A stretch of DNA of 64,000 nt from Pieris napi (lineage: Eukaryota; Arthropoda; Insecta; Lepidoptera; Pieridae). The notes below the pieces were generated by a model, which ran no database searches, was not told where the DNA came from, and was given only the letters and a program-made list of their open reading frames with translations. A program made the translations under genes and the position numbers. Location of the stretch: contig NC_062252.1 of the NCBI RefSeq assembly GCF_905475465.1, forward strand, positions 9,982,001 to 10,046,000, written 5' to 3'. This document shows positions 20,196 to 32,489 of the stretch, piece after piece; the first letter of the stretch is position 1; each line of letters begins with the position of its first letter.

Positions 20196-21685
20196 AAAAC
20201 GATAATGAATGAATTAAGAGTTCACTTACATACATCTGTACTGTACTTGTATTTATAAAGTAATATTTATAAGTATTTGAAATACTATATTGAAATACGA
20301 ACTAAAACAAAAATGATTAGGTCTGTGAGATCAACTTGTAATTCAGTTCGACAATGATTGATTTTCCATTCTCGTATTGTCGATTTAAATGCCTAGAAAA
20401 GCCTATATTTTATTTTAATTCAAAATAAACATTTAAAGAAATCATTGGACTATAAAATAAATAAAGTTCACTCAGGCGTCATATTATCAGAAATATATAA
20501 ATATATATATATAGGTAGTTATGTGTTTACCATTTGTTGGATAATTTTTATATATTATTCATTGTTGTTGCCTGTGTTCTTTTAACGTGATTTTTTGTGT
20601 TGTGTGACTGTAAAAACATTCGTTATTGCTGTATTTTAATAAGTCTTCTGTTTCTTGCCTGCTGTTATTTCTAACTATTGTATTAGTATACTGTCTTATG
20701 AGAAATAAATATATTAAACATTAAAACTCCACACTATAGAAATAAGATTAAGAACGGACTTAGACGCAAATTATTTGCATTAATTCACAAACTATAGGTA
20801 GGTAAACTTATCATTCAGGCGCTGAGTCCTCAAGAGACATGACAGGGGGGAGTGGAGGAAATAGTACGGCGTCACACACCTTCAAATGAAAAGCGCAATC
20901 TGAAGATTAACAACTTAAGTAATTTTAGTCAAAGGGACCGCATGAGATTGATGGACTATTAAAATTAAACATCTAAACCTTAATTTTATGGCTTTCTTTA
21001 CAATTAAAGTAAAGTAAGACTTGATATAATTTGACACACTTTAAACTTATAACGCAGCATTTTGCGAGATTTAATTTTCATGTATCGAAGAAACTTCAGC
21101 ACTACAAGCATTCCCTAGGTACAATTTTAGGCTCCAAAACCCATCTAGTTTTTGTATAAAAACAGCAATCCATAAACAGCGCTACAACAGAAATCTCCAT
21201 AACACCGGATCGTAATTTTCGATAAATAGGCTTCGCACTCACGGAATTTAATGCAAAATTAGTATTTGAATAATCCCCGTGTGATGTTGAATTAGTGATT
21301 CCGGCGTTATTTTGATATTATGGTACAATGCTATAAAGATTATAGAATAGTGTTCTTCTATTGGAAAATAAAATAATGTAACATTAAATATTCTAGTGGC
21401 GCTACAATCTTTGGTCCTGGATTTCCCGGTTGGCAAATACAAGTTTTATAATACTAATATATTTACTATCTGTTACCTCCGTAGCCATAATAACTAACAA
21501 CCTGCCTGGCTTCACACGGTTAGAATTTTGGAAATAGAAACTGGAAATGAATACATACTAGAAATAAAACAAGTTGTTTGTGTGTCCCTTAGTTTTTGAG
21601 TTTATTCGTTACAAAGTCAAATTATTCCTCTGTATAACTCATCTCATCTATATACTGTAAAGCATGTATGCAATAAGGTACATAA
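20196..21685. other. AT-rich DNA, nothing firm
   Basis: A 30-bp stretch at about 21396-21426 ('tggcgctacaatctttggtc') looks like a stray SINE-1 tail in reverse. No gene is supported. Confidence 0.4.
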
Positions 21686-21689
21686 GGTT

Positions 21690-21885
21690 ATTATATACCT
21701 TATAACATACATACCATACAAAATAACATATTGTACATATTGTTAGCAACTAATAATTTATTTTATATAGCTTATTTTTAGTAGTTAATCGTGTTAAGAA
21801 ACACGATGTACATTACTAACCTACTCTAAAATTTCTCACTAAGTGAATGTAGTTCTTTGAGATATAAAGTATCTTTGAACAATAA
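21690..21885 (+). repeat. Family I retroposon-like 3' end
   Basis: Matches 57870-58005: 'attgtacatattgttagca', 'acacgatgtacat', 'cactaagtgaatgtag', then a polyadenylation-like 'ataaagtatctttgaac' end. Confidence 0.6.
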
Positions 21886-22006
21886 CATAAGAATTTGATT
21901 GATTGCTAAAACATAATGATAAACAAAAACAGAATGTTATATTTGTCCCAAAAATGATGAAAAAATCGCAACAACGTGCATAACTCTTTAGGTGTTTAAG
22001 AGACCA

Positions 22007-22249
22007 GCCCTGCGATTCTGTAACTCACTTCACGCACTCACACAGCGGTTTTCGCATCGGCGGTCTCTCTCAAATCAGTCGTGAAGCAGTCATTTTATGG
22101 TTTGGCATTCTGAAAAGGTGGGAGCTTGTACTTTATTGTTTATCAGAATGCCAAATCATAAAATGACTGCTTCACGACTGATTTGAGAGAGACCGCCGAT
22201 GCGAAAACCGCTGTGTGAGTTCGTGAAGTGAGTTACAGAATCGCAGGGC
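22007..22249. mobile_element. Palindromic MITE (243 bp)
   Basis: A nearly perfect inverted repeat: arms 22007-22113 and 22143-22249 around a 29-nt loop. The ends are GCCCTGCGATTCTGTAACTC and its complement. Single-stranded DNA or RNA would fold into a hairpin of about 107 bp. A half copy lies at 49915-50057 with the same outer end. No target duplication could be fixed and the superfamily is unknown. Confidence 0.85.
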
Positions 22250-22704
22250 AGTATCTATTAAAAGTATGTATGCAAAATTTGTTTATACAAGTATTCAACT
22301 GCATAACAAAACAGGAAAACTTTTTGAATTAAACTCGTAAAGCGATACTTTCTTCAAATACTTTATCCAATTTATAAATGACAGTTTTAAAGTATCGTCA
22401 TAAAATATCCGCGTTATCCGAGGAATTGTAGACGCAAGATTAATTTTGTCGCGTTTTGCCTTTCAAATGTTGGGGATCGCGCGCTTGTGATGTTCAGAAT
22501 ATCAATTTTATATACAATTATGTATACAGTTGCGATTAATAATCATAACTGTAAAATGTATAAGGTTTCTTTAAGTTGTATAAATGGGAAGCTGTATTAG
22601 TACAGTACCTTAGGGTTATGTGTGCAAGTCCCGGCTGTAAACCAATAAGTTTATCTGACTTTATAAGCACTTGAGGAACTGAAGTATGCTTTAGACATAT
22701 ACAT
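22250..22704. other. AT-rich DNA, nothing recognised
   Basis: No gene or repeat copy was recognised. Confidence 0.4.
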
Positions 22705-22832
22705 ATCCAATTCTTGAAAGACCGGCAACGCACTCGCGAGCCCTGTGGCATTGAGAGTGTCCATGGTCGGCGGTATCACTTAACATCAGGTGAGCCTCCT
22801 GCCCGTTTGCCCCCCGTTCTATAAAAAAAAAA
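22705..22832 (+). mobile_element. Family A LINE 3' end
   Basis: 'gaccggcaacgcactcgcga', 'cggtatcacttaacatcagg', 'tgagcctcctgcccgtttgc' and a 'ctataaaaaaaaa' tail. Well preserved but only 128 bp. Confidence 0.8.
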
Positions 22833-23614
22833 TGATATAGAACGCTATTCTACGTGTCTTCTGTCTATAAAAGTACATCATCAATATTGGCCTTCGTGAG
22901 CGATACAACGATTATAGAGTTCATACAATTTTTCGATACCATTTTTATCTCTCTTGTCTTTAGCCACAAAATAGTAATTTGGCACCACTAGATTCTTACT
23001 TTTGCATAAACAACTGAATTGCTTTAAAATAATTAATAAAAGTAGAACAAAAAAAATACATGCTATATATATCCTTCAGATTAATTATTTGAACTTCGTT
23101 ACATAAAAATAAAAATTAATAAAATAAATTATAATGGATGCAACGGGCGGCCTTATCTCTAACAAGCGAGCACTTCCATGCAACCATAGTAAGAAAAAAA
23201 ATACAAAAATAAAATACTAAGGATAAAGTGCATATCCAAATAAAAAAAAAATACAAGTAACACTGAATTTTTACACAGTTTATTTTTTTAAATAAATCTG
23301 GAACTAACCTAACATCTATTAAATGTTGTTAGAATATATTGTCACTTTTAAGATATAAACCGATCGCACAAATTCAAACTAGAACGCAACAAACTATTAG
23401 CAAATTGCGACTGTTTGTGAATTCTGAAAACCCCCGGGAAAACTCAAGTTGTCGCCGAGTTGCTACAATTTATACCAATTCAAATGGATAAGTAAATTGT
23501 AACTGGCATTTCCGGAACTGTGAATGGGTAGGTAGGTAACGGAAACAGCTTTTCTGGCTTAGATAGTCAGAACGATTAAAGATTATAAAAACAATACTTC
23601 TATGAAAAATATTA
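22833..23614. other. AT-rich DNA with a possible LINE tail
   Basis: 'aacgggcggccttatctcta' at about 23143 resembles an insect LINE 3' UTR motif. Otherwise nothing was recognised. Confidence 0.35.
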
Positions 23615-23995
23615 TTGGAGCCGAAACGAAAACGCTCTCGCACGGCGGAAAGCCGCGCAGCGGGTGATGGAGAAACGAGTTATCGTAAACAGACCTGCGT
23701 GTGCGACGTAGTAAGAGCTATCGAAACATCTAATTGGCGGTGGGTAGGCTGCATAGCGCACATGGACAAGAAGAGAAAGAGAACCGCGGGCTCCTTGAAT
23801 GGAGACCTTGACAGAACAGAAGAACGCGCAACCGCCCACCTGACTAGGTGGACTGACGACATCGTCAATGAGGTTGGCTCCCAGTGTATACAGAGAGGCC
23901 TGTGCAGGGCATACTGGAGGAGAATGTAGGCCTCCTACGTCCAGATATTGACCAAAAAAAGAAAGTCATGATGATAATGATGATGATGCAAAAAA
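23615..23995 (+). pseudogene. RTE-like LINE ORF C-terminus with GAT-repeat tail
   Basis: An open frame runs to a stop at 23927-23929. After a basic start it reads A-I-E-T-S-N-W-R-W-V-G-C-I-A-H-M-D, then L-T-R-W-T-D-D-I-V-N-E-V-G, then R-A-Y-W-R-R-M. This matches the W-x-W-x-G-H-I-A-R-M ... R-W-x-D-D-I tail of RTE-clade LINE proteins, ending in an (ATG/GAT)n tail (about 23968-23990). It is 5'-truncated; the basic N-terminal part may come from flanking DNA. Not expected to be functional. Confidence 0.75.
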
Positions 23996-24240
23996 TAAAT
24001 CTAAAGGTTGAGCGCTGTGCTGTCTGACTGGCAATACGACTTCAATATTTTTATAATATCTATCGCGGTTAATCTTCAACTGCAACTTCCAGTTCAATAA
24101 AGTTGTAAGAATCTATCGCACGAACTTTTTATTAACTTTAACAATTCAAGTCACAAAAGCTTGTAAACAATATTCTAGAAAGATATCTCATTTCTTTACC
24201 TTTAAACTTACATTTGTGTCATATCTGAGAAGTATAATAA
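23996..24240. other. AT-rich DNA, nothing recognised
   Basis: No gene or repeat copy was recognised. Confidence 0.4.
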
Positions 24241-24244
24241 CAAA

Positions 24245-24345
24245 CCATCTATATGTCGAAGCAATGGAGTTAATGTCAGCTGTCATTGTCATTCACTCAC
24301 AGAGCTTATAATTTAATAACGTCAAAGTCAAATTAGTTAAGAAAC
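24245..24345. repeat. Family K repeat
   Basis: Matches 56790-56890: 'cagctgtcattgtcatt', 'acgtcaaagtcaaat', 'agttaa'. Probably an end of a dispersed element of unknown class. Confidence 0.5.
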
Positions 24346-24359
24346 AGTTGATTGTGGTT

Positions 24360-24516
24360 TATTTGAACGAACTAATTGGACTTAGAATCCCTGAAGAAAA
24401 GAGCGTTCCAATTCTTAAAAGGCCGGCAACGCACTGGCGTGCCCTCTGGCAATGTGAGTGTCTATGTGGCAGAATCGCGTAACATCCTGTCCGTTTGCCC
24501 CCTGTTACATAAAAAA
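24360..24516 (+). mobile_element. Family A LINE 3' end
   Basis: 'gaaaagagcgttccaattct', 'ggccggcaacgcactggcgt', then 'gttacataaaaaag'. A short deletion removes part of the 'cacttaacatcagg' block. Confidence 0.75.
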
Positions 24517-26554
24517 GAATCATTAGACAATCGTTTCTCAATTATTTAATTAGTGTTATATATACTTTATACTTTAGCGCCATTTTTTAAATACTTATTT
24601 TATAAAATAGGAAATAGTTTAATGGACGAATCTTAGTCTAAGTAAGATCTTTAACGCTCTAATGGAATGTAATCCAATGAATTACAACAAGATTCGTTTA
24701 CTTTTTGTATTAGCAATATCTGTCCTACATACAAAATGAGATTCTTAGTATAAATATAAAAATGTAAGAAGCACAAAAGAAAAGCGATTTCAAACCTTAA
24801 GAGCCTCGAATACAGTAAGTTAGATTTGTTATTTAAGAATTTTATTAGTTCGCTACAAACTTGAAACGAGTTTTCAGTAGGACTTTAACACTCAGAAATC
24901 TTTTCTTTCGGTTTGACAAACAAAAGATTCATACGGGATTTTTATATTCGTTTAATTAAAATGTATTTTCACGTGAATGAAATAGCGGTCAAAACAGCTA
25001 GTGATTTTATAACAAAACAATGGAGACAATTTATTTTGTCGACTAACTATATCGGGATATTTGATGCAAAATGTTTAATTGTTAACGTGTCAACATGATA
25101 CAATTTTAGGGCAATCTAATAACATCGCTCCTATCTCATACAAGCAATTCATCATACTTTTAAATTTGTTGAATTTTAATTCAGGTCGAATTAAACTTTG
25201 ACCTAAGTCTAGGCCTAGGAGATCAGTTGTCTTAATGCAAGGTAAACCAGAATACCAGTTTTCCTTACTGTTCGACTACAAAGGGTATGTATAAAGTTTT
25301 ATTTATGTTGGGCAAACACATTTTTACACTTTCATTGTTTATTTACTTATACATTCTAAAACAATGTGTATGCCTAAAAATACAAGAAAATATGACATCA
25401 CAAATTTAACACACATACACATCAATTACAATTGAACATAAGTAATCTATCAAAGGAAAAAATTAAACAAACAACCACAAAATAAAAATAAAAAACAAAA
25501 AAAAGTAATAACTAAAAATTAAAAATAACTAAAACTAAAAAGATAAAAAATAACAATAACAGTAATAAATAAAACTAAATGAAAACATAAACCACATTAA
25601 GAGCCTGCAAAACAAAGTTACGGTAAGTTGGTAGACAGTTGTAAAACACATCAATATTTTCATCAATGTTTGTAGTTAAGTAAGAGCGAGAGCCTATTCA
25701 CTGGACCATTAAAAGTAGCAGATAAGCGAGCTGTAGGTACGTATAGAATTGCAAGCAAAATTTGTTGGTGGTTAAATTTAGAACACGCGACCTCAGGTTG
25801 AACACAGCTCTATAAATGTAAGTACCATTGCTTTGGGAGACTGAAATTAATATTTTTCATGCCATCTGCTAAGCTTTCAAAAGTTCCCTACAACTTGTAA
25901 ATACTAAAATCAAGGCAATACTTGAAAGGTGACTAGACTCGTATTATTTATTTATAAAAAAAAATATGACAGCTAATCATAAAGACGCTGGTATACTGGT
26001 AGCGACGCTGATACTGTTTCGTTGTTTATATATAAGTGTACGACTACTGTTTAAAACAAATAATACTTTAATATAAACAAAATGTAAAAGTAAAAGATTT
26101 ATTTATATATATGTAAAAGAAATAAAAAAGAAAGTATAAAAATAAGATATTTTAAATAAGACCTTAAAGTGCCACTAAAATACTGTATCGGTGTGTAAAG
26201 GTGTGTATTAGTATTTCTCGTACCTGTTGTCCTGTTATTAAAAAAACATAAGTTTTAAATATAATTAATAACATGGAAGTATTATTATCTTAAGCATATA
26301 AAAAACTGACCAGAAATAGGAAATTTTTTGATAAAATTATTAGTAAGGTTTTTAAATATTCATTTGTTTACAGATCAACCTTATTCAGTCCAGATTTTTC
26401 TTTTTCAGTCGCAAGTTTTTAATAAATATAAAACGGAATATTGTATTGGGAAATTGAAATATTTAGCTTTTACAAACACTGCCTGGTTTGGACAGCTATC
26501 ACCGAATAGTTTAAACAGTTGGAATCTTAAACGAAATTATTTACAGATTTCGGA
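24517..26554. other. AT-rich DNA including an A-rich block
   Basis: A strongly A-rich tract lies at about 25455-25590 and may be the decayed tail of a retroposon. No frame, splice-flanked exon or repeat copy convinced me. Confidence 0.4.
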
Positions 26555-26718
26555 CTTATGATAGATTATTTACCTACCTGTGACCAGTGCTGGTTCTATA
26601 AAATATAACTCTGCAGGGGTTGAGCTTAGAGACCTCCCGTAGAACAATTTTTTGCAGCTGATGACCTCATCTATATTTGCCTTTGATCCACGACTTTTTG
26701 ACCACCCTGTATATTGTA
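26555..26718 (-). repeat. Possible DNA-transposon end
   Basis: On the minus strand it begins ATACAGGGTGGTCAAAAAGT, a terminus of the 'TA-CAGGGTG' type seen in several insect DNA elements. It continues for about 150 bp. The partner end was not found. Confidence 0.35.
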
Positions 26719-27160
26719 AGTAATTAAAAGTTTAATAAAATCAATTAAGTTTTGTACTATAATCTGTTTAGTGGTTGTTTTTCATAGTGCAACGTTCATA
26801 TTAATGAATTTAATACAATTCTTAATAACACCAAAATCCTCTCAGTACCTTAACGCTTGTCAACTATTGAATTCTAACCTGTGGCCACTGATTCAACATT
26901 TCACGTCCAAATACCATTGAATTTGTGATGTGATCAAAACTTCAAGTGCTATTTGTAAATATTGGGAGCCGATTAACAACAAATCTTTTTACTATATTAG
27001 TTATTGCCGCATTGAGGTGATGAAAAATGCCTAAAAGATGCGGTCTGCCATTTTCCGAAGAGAAGTTCTTATATACCTACTAATATTATAGAGGAAAGAT
27101 TAACATGTCAAATGGAAGAGTCTAGTTGCCCTCGCCACAGGGACTCCTAGTATGGGGCTA
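26719..27160. other. AT-rich DNA, nothing recognised
   Basis: No gene or repeat copy was recognised. Confidence 0.4.
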
Positions 27161-27164
27161 GTAA

Positions 27165-27345
27165 ACTTTGTTTTTTTTTTATATAATAGGGGGGCAAACC
27201 AGCTTGCGGCATGACCAAAAAGGGCAGTCTTCGCAGCCCATAGACACCTATTTTTAGTGGGTGCGTTGCCGGCCTTTGAGGGAGGAGCACACTCGCTTTT
27301 TAAACATTTGGAGGTCGTATCTCTGAGGGAAGACCCCCACCGGGT
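27165..27345 (-). mobile_element. Family B LINE-like 3' end
   Basis: Poly-T at the left (the A-tail in minus sense), then 'cttcgcagcccatagacacc', 'gcgttgccggcctttgaggg', 'aacatttggaggtcgt' and 'gaagacccccacc'. Colinear with 40501-40620 and partly with 32490-32600. It shares only the 'ttgccggcct' word with family A. Confidence 0.65.
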
Positions 27346-27635
27346 GTTTTTAACTAAATATTCTTTTTTGTTATGTAAATTAAAGTTTTTTTCTATCATT
27401 GTTCCAATAATAACAATAACTAAACTAGACAAAAATTAACATACTAAAAATATACGATGAACTGATAATCTCCCTCCCTCTCTGATTAATAACAAACTAA
27501 TACCCTTATTGTTAATAGTATGAAATTAAGTGGCTTAAATAAGTTAATGTCTGAAATGATTTTTTTGGGAATATCTTTGAATTTATTATTAAATATACAT
27601 CTATTTTGCGGAGTAACTGTGTTTCATCAGGTGTA
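27346..27635. other. AT-rich DNA, nothing recognised
   Basis: No gene was recognised. Confidence 0.35.
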
Positions 27636-27790
27636 TTGTGTATTAAGTTTATTGCCAGTTCTTCTCTTCCATTCCCTTGATTTGAGAACTGGCAGTAAAT
27701 GTAAAATTAGAAGCATTTAATGTATATTTCTTTTGTGGCGTTCATAAGTGTAAATTGTTACCTATAAAAATTAATGATTTCTGATTTTAC
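27636..27790 (+). repeat. Family M retroposon 3' end
   Basis: 'ttattgccagttcttctctt', 'gagaactggcagtaaatgta' and 'cgttcataagtgtaaattg' in sense order. The copy at 63290-63520 is the inverse. Confidence 0.7.
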
Positions 27791-28760
27791 TTGTATTTTA
27801 TGTCGCATACGCCCATCATGTTTTATTTATCACATCTGTGTTTGTCATATTGTATGATTTCTCAAATATAATGAGAATAAGAATAAAGTTTAAAAGCAAA
27901 TTTTGTGCTATTAAATTTTACTATATTAACAATTCATATGACGGTGTTCGATAACAGGCGACAGAGTTCAGACGATTGCAATGATTGAAAAAAGCCCGCT
28001 GTAAAACGCGTCACAATTTATGAATACAGCAGACATTTTTAAAGTGATTTAAAAAGCAATCTGAGAGAGCTCTCACGACGTGTAATCAGAAACCTTGTAA
28101 ATATTTGATTTAAAGCTAAATGACATCTCCCGCAGTTTCATATTAACTTAATGATATTTCAGAAATGACAAAATTATAAAAATATCTTCATACGATATTC
28201 TAACTGGTCGAATATATTTTGATTCTGTATTCCATATTCAAAAAGGACCTTAATACTATTTAATTGTCATTCCATCGTGTAATAATTGTAGTACAGAATT
28301 TTTAGAATATATTATTTTTGGATATCGACGATTGGAGTTTTTGTTCTGCAAAATATGTATCTAAATAAAAAAAACAATTGTGCTCTTTTATAAAACATTC
28401 AAAACTTAGTAAACACTTAGAAAACACAAATTAAATATTAATACCGTGTTATGAAATATGAAAATATAAACACTACAATTCAAACAATACATATATATAT
28501 AAAGACAAAACAGTTATTACAAAGGTTTTAAATGGCGCTTGAAAGTTTAGTTAGTGGTTAAAACTTCTCTAGACCACTGAGGTGCGATTCTTGTCTATTA
28601 CCGTGATTTTTCTATGTGCACAGAAAAAAAAATCATACCGATTGAGGTCGTAAAACCATGTTTCAAGGAAATCTGTGTAACATAAAAATCGTCGAAGTGT
28701 GCATAGAAAAAAAAGCATCTACATACTTACATTTCTAGTTGCCGCTATTTTCCATAAAAA
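27791..28760. other. AT-rich DNA, nothing recognised
   Basis: No gene or repeat copy was recognised. Confidence 0.4.
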
Positions 28761-28762
28761 AT

Positions 28763-29030
28763 AAAAAATCAGTAGCGCTACAACCTTTTTAGGGTCTGCG
28801 CCTCAGATTTCTGTATCTATTCCGTGATCATTTGTGAATCTAATAGGCAAGTAGGTGATTAGCCTCCTGTGCCTGATTACAGGCCGTAGACTTTTTGGGT
28901 CTTAGGTTTCCTCACGTTGTTCACCGATCGAGCGAATGTTAAATGACCACATAGATAGAACGTCTATTGGAGCACAGCCGGGGATTGAACCTATGACCTC
29001 AGGGTTGAGGGTCACACGCTGAACCCTATA
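28763..29030 (-). mobile_element. SINE-1, near-full copy
   Basis: One of the best SINE-1 copies. On the minus strand the tRNA-like head has a B box reading GGTTCAATCCCC (complement of 28980-28991). The body with 'caggaggctaatcacctact' follows, then the tail AGGTTGTAGCGCTACTGATT. The promoter resembles a tRNA-type RNA polymerase III promoter. The element has no coding capacity and depends on LINE enzymes. Confidence 0.8.
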
Positions 29031-29594
29031 ATATTAGTATAAGTATGAATAATATAAAGCGAAACATTATCCTTCATCATTAAAAGCATCAAAAGCCCGC
29101 AAAACTTTCGATTCGTAATTCATGAAATCATTTAAAACTTTCCGTCAAACTTAAATCGACTTGCCTTGTACCACGTAGCAAACTTCTATTGCTCTCCTAA
29201 AGTTTTATCTGACCTAAAATGAGTTTTATGCTTTTATAAATAAGGTTGATATTATTGTGTAGTACATTTTGATGAAACTGTATTATTGTGTGGACCATGT
29301 TCTGTTCTGGCAGGATTTAGCGAGTAATGATTTGTAAAACCACTATGCATTAGTAAAATTGACTGTACATTTGACGTAGATTTGAAGTAAATTTGGTACA
29401 GTTATTTACTATTATATTATATTAAAAATCTGTATAAACAAAAATGTAAACTTTAATACAGATGAAATATGGAAGTTTAATAATTAAGTAAGGTTACAAC
29501 TAGTAAAACAAATTTGTTCTAATTTAATACTAAAATGCACTTAAATTAAAAAATATATTTATCGATGACCTCATGAGATTTGAGATATAGATAA
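29031..29594. other. AT-rich DNA, nothing recognised
   Basis: No gene or repeat copy was recognised. Confidence 0.4.
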
Positions 29595-29965
29595 TCTATA
29601 TATATAAAAAGAAAATGGTATTCGTTTGAGGCTCTTTCACGCTTAAACCACTGATCGTATCGACATGAAACTACCACCATTCGATGCGAAATTTTTCCTA
29701 GATGGTTTATGGCTATTTAATTCCAACGTTCCTTCATTTTTTATTTCTGTTTTACTTTTATGAAAATTTTTCCCGCTAATAAAAACAAAAGAGGCTTCCT
29801 AGTACCGCAAAACTTCAACATCTGTTAAAAACTCGATTTTCGAAATATTTCAATTTTCTTAGCGGGAAGTTAAAAAGAAGAATAATAAAAATATGAATTA
29901 AAATAAAATAATGAAACATAAAATTTATTTTAATTCGTCCAGCAAAGCGGGCGCGAAACGGCTAG
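29595..29965 (+). mobile_element. Non-autonomous Helitron (H4 group)
   Basis: Begins TCTATATATATAAAAAG after A (29594) and ends GGGCGCGAAACGGCTAG before T (29966). 371 bp with no coding capacity. The interior differs from the other Helitrons here. Confidence 0.75.
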
Positions 29966-31013
29966 TATTTGTATATATTAAAACTGACAAACTGACTGAC
30001 TTCCAGATTTCCTGCTGCTATAAAACATCGTTGCTTAAATATTTTGCGATATTGAACGCTGTTCTGAAATGAATATAAAGTATTCAGACAACATGTGGGT
30101 ATATACACAGCACCTTGTACAAGTAATGTAGGGTATAAAACAATTTATTTTAAAAGAACAGTTACTTTTATTGATATACGGTTAAAATATCTTTTATATA
30201 ATGGTTCTACCACTGTCCAGGGAAAGAGCTTTCTATATCATCATCATACGAAAATCTAGAATTGTTTAGCAATCGTAGCAAGAATCGTAGCCCCGTAGAC
30301 CCTCTACGCCAGTGACGCGCGAACCGTTGTATAGGGTGGTTGTGTTTCTGACGACTACTGTACGCGGGAAAAGTGTTACCTCGATCGTATAATAGTTTAA
30401 TTTGTGTTAATTTGGAATGATTGTTATAGTATAAGATAATTTCGGTAAGTAATGTATTATATATTTAATGATTCGTTTAAATTTTTGACTTTGACAAAGA
30501 TTTTAGGCGAGAAAAATGAAACATATCTGAGTATTATTTGTTAACTTAAAGCTTAAAGTACGAACTGATTAGAGGACAATATTCAAACACAAAACGATGT
30601 CATGATAACTGTCTCATTTGTTTCGATTTATTGACATATCTTTAAAGAAAATGATTTAATTATATTTAATCCATAACCTCAATAATATGAAACAAATACA
30701 TAAAAGCTACTCTTTTTCTACAATACATTTGTGTGTATGGGTAACTAGTTTAAACAATATATTTATGACTATTATTATTGCAAATTATTATCCATCAGAG
30801 GCTAAATTAAACCTTATACAACTAGTACTGTTAATTCTAAAGCGCTCGAATTTAATGTCTAAAGCAGACAAAGGCAGCTGATTGGATAATTGTGATGAAG
30901 ACTTCATAGATTGGCAGAACTTCAGCTACAGCAAATGTTGAATAGTCTCTAGAGATTAAAATTATGTCAAATCTTAATGGGATATACATAGAATAATAAT
31001 AGATATTATTAAT
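29966..31013. other. AT-rich DNA with one GC-richer patch
   Basis: The patch at about 30275-30395 ('gtagaccctctacgccagtg', 'gacgcgcgaaccg') stands out against its surroundings. No exon or element could be defined. Confidence 0.35.
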
Positions 31014-31291
31014 ATTAAAGAAAACACTTTTTTACCGTATTGAAGTTATGTATTATTATAAATTTACAATTATTTTACATAATTAAAAAAAAAACGACGT
31101 TTCGCTCGCTTTACAGCGTGCGTGGTCACGGTGACTGAAGACAAAAGGTGTTGAATGTCAAAAAGTATCACAGCTGTAGAAAAAGTTGTGTTATCTGTAT
31201 TTATTTCCCCGGAGTTGGTATCGACTAAAATATGGAGGTCTCACGGTGTCCTCTACCCATTTCTGCCAAAACCCTCCATCTTCTAGTCGAT
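31014..31291 (-). mobile_element. Old PLE remnant, head-to-head
   Basis: 31014-31254 is the reverse complement of the PLE 3' end: 'tatgtattattataaattta', the hammerhead-like region, 'ttccccggagttggtatcga'. 31257-31291 is a short direct piece ('ccaaaaccctccatcttcta'). It is diverged, with an internal deletion near 31238. The arrangement copies the young element's inverted-plus-direct structure. Confidence 0.8.
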
Positions 31292-31344
31292 TTTTCTACA
31301 GTTTAAAAGGTTATTAAGAACTTATATAAAATAAAAATAAATAA

Positions 31345-31593
31345 TAACGCATCTACCTTTTTAGGTCTGGGCCTCAGATTTCTGTACCTGTTTCATGATC
31401 ATTAATCAATCCAATAGGCAAGGTGATCAGCCTCCTGTGCCTGACACACGTTGTCGACTTAAAGGCAAGCCCCCTCTCTCATGATCTTCTCTTTCACCGT
31501 TCGAGCTGAATGATAAATACGCACATAGATCGAACCTACAACCTCAGATATGAGAGTCGCACGCTGATACCACTAGACCAATAATGCGCTAAG
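31345..31593 (-). mobile_element. SINE-1, degraded copy
   Basis: Contains 'ttaggtctgggcctcagatt', 'gtgatcagcctcctgtgcct', 'gtcgcacgctg' and a tRNA-like head 'ccactagaccaata' in reverse. Part of the B-box side is deleted. Confidence 0.7.
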
Positions 31594-31955
31594 ATCTAAG
31601 ATCTTATATAAAAAATGTAATATCAGCCAATTGTTTAAGTGTACGATTCTTTCACATGCAACGACTGCAAGTTCGAACGTGTCACAAAATAACAAATGAA
31701 ATTATACATTTTCTTAGAATTCACGTTCAATAGAGCCTTTTCTTAGTAAAATGATTTATATTGCACTCCCGGGATTTCAAGGAATAATACTTTTTTGATG
31801 AAATTGCTATTGTGTGCCATGTGTATAAAATTATTGGAATTCGATTTTTATGATTTATATTAATGTAGTACGAGCAATTTAGACAAAGGAAGCCACAGGA
31901 ATGTCCAACATAATTTTAGGACTTACAAACGCTTTAAAAATCTCCAACGTATTAC
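31594..31955. other. AT-rich DNA, nothing recognised
   Basis: No gene or repeat copy was recognised. Confidence 0.4.
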
Positions 31956-31959
31956 TAAT

Positions 31960-32215
31960 CAGTTTGATTAGACATAGACATATCATTTAGTACAAAAAAA
32001 AACACATACACATAAACACACAAAATAACAATAATCAAAGAAACAGATTTTTTTTTTCCTTTTCCCATTCGGTTCGTTTCAAGTGTGTAATGCGTGTGTG
32101 CTGTGGATGTAATAAGCCCTGGCTCAGCATTATGCTGAGGAGCAGAATGTTCCACAGCGCTGGTCATTCTGTCAGAGACCACATCAAGTAGTTCGCGCCT
32201 CAGTCGCAAAAAAAA
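31960..32215 (-). repeat. Family E retroposon 3' end
   Basis: 'gacatagacatatcattta', 'cacaaaataacaataatcaa', 'cattcggttcgtttcaagtg', 'ctggctcagcattatgctga', 'tcagagaccac'. Colinear with 9640-9905. Confidence 0.65.
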
Positions 32216-32485
32216 AAGAATGTAATAATACTATGTTGTAGAAAATAATAATAATAAAATATTAGTAAAAGTGAGCAGTATAAGCAGGTTTTACAAACCA
32301 CAGCGGTTTTCTAATGTAACTTAATATTTATTTTTGTAAATTATTTTTTGTAAAATTAAAAAATAAGAATAATTGTAAGATTCGCTCTCTCTCTCTCTAC
32401 GTAGAGACGACTTCCACAATACCCTTCATAAGACACTTTCTTTTGCGAACTGTAAAATCGACTCCTTTAACAAATAAGAGTACTC
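32216..32485. other. AT-rich DNA, nothing recognised
   Basis: A short CT repeat lies at about 32385-32398; otherwise nothing. Confidence 0.4.
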
Positions 32486-32489
32486 CCTC

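Noticed and set aside
27100..27432. 110-codon minus-strand frame as a gene
   Set aside because: It runs through a family B LINE tail and the poly-A side; composition comes from the repeat.
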